Source: UBA1402 sp964488495 (GTDB lineage: Bacteria > Bacteroidota > Bacteroidia > Bacteroidales > UBA1402). Taken from it: a stretch of DNA of 64,000 nt. The position numbers and the translations under genes were made by a program. Each line of letters begins with the position of its first letter. Position 1 is the stretch's first letter. The stretch spans positions 95,478 to 159,477 of the forward strand of contig CAZAUQ010000001.1 of NCBI GenBank assembly GCA_964488495.1. Reading direction: 5' to 3'. Shown piece after piece: positions 62,455 to 64,000 of the stretch. The notes below the pieces were generated by a model. It was not told the DNA's origin, did no database searches, and was given only the letters and a program-made list of their open reading frames with translations.

Positions 62455-63780
62455 TTAACTCAGTGGATGGTCGGTCCGGAATTTTCTGAGCCGGGATTCC
62501 AACTCTTCGTATTGATCGTCTTTGATAAACGAGGTACAAATCCTCAGGCCTTGCTGGTCGCTGCCGGTGGTTTCGAGCGAGATGGCGCTGATGCCGTAAA
62601 ATAGCAATTCTTTCATGAGCTCGGCTCCGCTCATGCCCGGGTAGCGAACGGTAAAATAAAAGCCGTCCGCCAGGCTTTCGCCCAGATCGTTGTCGTAGAC
62701 AATCTCGAATTGATTCCCGAGCAGGATCTTTTTTACTTTCTCAGCCCGTCGGCCGTATTCGCGTACTTCGTCCAAAAATCGGTATTCACCGTCGGAAGCC
62801 GATTTCATCATGGCGGCCATGGCGTATTGGGCCGAATGGCTGGTGCCCGACGACAGTGAATACAGCACCCTGTTGACGAAAACGTTGCCGAATTCGCCTA
62901 CGCCGTATTGCTTTTTGAGGTCTGCGTATGGGCGCTTATACAATTTTTCGGAGAGAGCGGCCACGCCTATGCGTTGTCCGGCGTAGCTAAAGGCTTTGGA
63001 AGCCGAGATCAGCAGAATGTAATTGTCGGTGTATTTTGCCACGCTGGGCTGGAAGGGCGGTTCAAAAGGGCGGCCCAAATCCTGGCGGAAGTCCATGGCA
63101 AAATAGGCCAGGTCTTCGACAACGATGACGTCGTATTTTTCGGCCAGTTCTCCAATTATTTTCAGTTCGCTGTCCTGCAGGCAGAACCAGGCAGGGTTGT
63201 TGGGGTTGGAATAGATCAGAGCCGAGGTTTTGCCCAGGCTCAGGATGCTTTCTAGTTTTTCTCTCAGAGCTTCTCCCCGGTGGTGATAAACATCGAAGGA
63301 ATCGTAGGTGGTGTTGAGTACTACCAGTTGTTGCTTTTGTACGGGGAAGCCGGGGTCGATAAAGAGCAGGCGGTCTTTGCTGCGATTGCACTGGCTGCAG
63401 GTGACAAAGGAGGCGAAACTGCCCTGCATGGAGCCGGTGACGGGTACGCAGCATTCGGCCGGCACCTCTACATCAATGAAAGCTTTGACAAAACGGGCGG
63501 CTTCTGTTTTGAGCTGTGGATGGCCGTCGAGCATAGGGTAGATGGAGGCTACGCCTTTTTGCAGGGCGGCAATTTCGGCTTCGACGCCTACTCGGGAGGG
63601 CGGGAGGCCGGGGACGCCCATTTCCATGCGGACATAGCGTTTGCCGCTGCGTTTTTCGGCCTGGTTCACCATGGAGACGACTTCGCGTATGGTGGCTTTG
63701 CCAAAATCGGGCAGATTAAATTCGTCCAGGATGCTCTGAACTATATTATGATCGATGGGTGTATCTTTTTGTTGGGCCAT
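62455..63780 (-). CDS. PLP-dependent aminotransferase, class I/II
   Basis: 441 aa from the ATG at 63780. A longer frame with 19 more residues begins within the -7 box, so the shorter is preferred. Fold type I signatures: YSNPNNPAWFCLQ (Asn-Pro), a PLP-ring Asp in VVEDLAYFAMD, and the Schiff-base Lys in LISASKAFSYAGQRIG. The C-terminal RICTSFI has the carboxylate-binding Arg. Substrate not clear. It resembles the pyridoxal aminotransferases of the aspartate/LL-DAP group. Followed by yqgE. Confidence 0.87.
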   Translation of the reverse strand: MAQQKDTPIDHNIVQSILDEFNLPDFGKATIREVVSMVNQAEKRSGKRYVRMEMGVPGLPPSRVGVEAEIAALQKGVASIYPMLDGHPQLKTEAARFVKAFIDVEVPAECCVPVTGSMQGSFASFVTCSQCNRSKDRLLFIDPGFPVQKQQLVVLNTTYDSFDVYHHRGEALREKLESILSLGKTSALIYSNPNNPAWFCLQDSELKIIGELAEKYDVIVVEDLAYFAMDFRQDLGRPFEPPFQPSVAKYTDNYILLISASKAFSYAGQRIGVAALSEKLYKRPYADLKKQYGVGEFGNVFVNRVLYSLSSGTSHSAQYAMAAMMKSASDGEYRFLDEVREYGRRAEKVKKILLGNQFEIVYDNDLGESLADGFYFTVRYPGMSGAELMKELLFYGISAISLETTGSDQQGLRICTSFIKDDQYEELESRLRKFRTDHPLS

Positions 63781-63834
63781 TTGCTTGATTGCTAGCGTTG
63801 TGGGTGTTAGTTTTCGTTTTTTGATCGCTAAAGG

Positions 63835-63842
63835 CAAAGGTA
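63835..63842 (-). promoter_or_regulatory. -7 element TACCTTTG of the aminotransferase-yqgE unit
   Basis: Perfect TAnnTTTG on the minus strand, 54 bp before the ATG at 63780. Confidence 0.5.
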
Positions 63843-63889
63843 TAGTAATTCGACGGGAAATAAAAATACAAAAAAAACCAATTCATTGC

Positions 63890-63919
63890 TTGCAGATTGA
63901 TTTTATCTGTCTATCTTTG
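63890..63919 (+). promoter_or_regulatory. tRNA-Asp promoter (TTG-N19-TATCTTTG)
   Basis: TTG at 63890-63892 and TATCTTTG at 63912-63919, spacing exactly 19 nt, 26 bp before the tRNA. Confidence 0.8.
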
Positions 63920-63945
63920 TGCCCGCAAATGATGACTTGCACATT

Positions 63946-64000
63946 GGTGTGGTAGTTCAGCTGGTTAGAATACCTGCCTGTCACGCAGGGGGTCGCGGGT
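63946..64000 (+). tRNA. tRNA-Asp (anticodon GUC), partial
   Basis: Acceptor 5' strand GGTGTGG, D arm GTTC/GAAT, anticodon stem CCTGC/GCAGG with loop CTGTCAC giving GUC, and the start of the T stem. It runs off the window edge. Confidence 0.9.

Overview
The window comes from a member of the Bacteroidota, most likely the order Bacteroidales. The signs are the promoter form (TTG, about 19 nt, TAnnTTTG) in front of many genes, NigD-like lipoproteins, the DUF6452/DUF6048 pair, DUF4199 and DUF2007 proteins, a TonB receptor with a carboxypeptidase-like N-terminal domain, and two proteins with type IX secretion (T9SS) C-terminal sorting domains. The T9SS domains argue against Bacteroides itself. The genus cannot be fixed from the sequence. 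Most of the DNA is ordinary chromosome. No integrase, transposase, phage gene or CRISPR array was seen.

Layout. 1-10.6 kb, minus strand: an operon encoding a secreted beta-helix (GH141-like) protein, a complete sugar phosphotransferase system (EIIA, EI, HPr, GlcNAc-family EIICB), an M20 peptidase and a lipoprotein GH31 alpha-xylosidase with a PA14 insert. This is the most unusual locus here, because sugar PTS loci are uncommon in this phylum. 10.7-14.4 kb: VanZ-like and helix-hairpin-helix proteins, then ferritin plus free-methionine-R-sulfoxide reductase divergent from oxyR. 14.4-21.5 kb: GH28 and murF, divergent from folP-cdaA-pta-ackA. 21.5-26.1 kb: AT-richer genes (methyltransferase; TlpA-like thioredoxin, DUF2007, aldo/keto reductase) around a nitroreductase-CPBP protease pair. 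26.5-31.4 kb: katG, gldA, a T9SS cargo protein and a small secreted protein. 31.5-33.0 kb: PL1 pectate lyase. 33.4-38.9 kb: overlapping operon PASTA-rluD-ddl-acyltransferase-NigD-NigD. 39-43.1 kb: rpmH, efp, radC, a SufT-like gene, lpxH, AI-2E transporter. 43.3-54.1 kb: rhaM, a TonB receptor with a stand-alone methionine synthase reactivation domain, nitroreductase-DUF2520-kdsC-maf, pfkA, and DUF4199-GT2-DUF6452-DUF6048-apbE. 54.1-64 kb: SRP RNA, tRNA-Thr, a very long PL11 rhamnogalacturonan lyase carrying beta-strand repeats and a T9SS domain, pepT-gcvT, aminotransferase-yqgE, and the start of tRNA-Asp.

Taken together the genes suggest an anaerobic or microaerotolerant plant-polysaccharide fermenter. 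It has secreted pectin and hemicellulose enzymes (GH28, PL1, PL11, GH141-like, GH31), rhamnose mutarotase, glycolysis (pfkA) and acetate formation (pta-ackA). It also has an oxidative-stress set (oxyR, ferritin, msrC, katG). An inverted repeat CTAT-N6-ATAG lies both in the ferritin/oxyR gap and upstream of the aldo/keto reductase/katG gap and may be the OxyR site.

Two 100-N gaps (8372-8471 and 62142-62241) are each flanked by an identical 55-bp sequence. They look like assembler overlaps rather than missing DNA. Closing them restores intact EIIA and YqgE genes.
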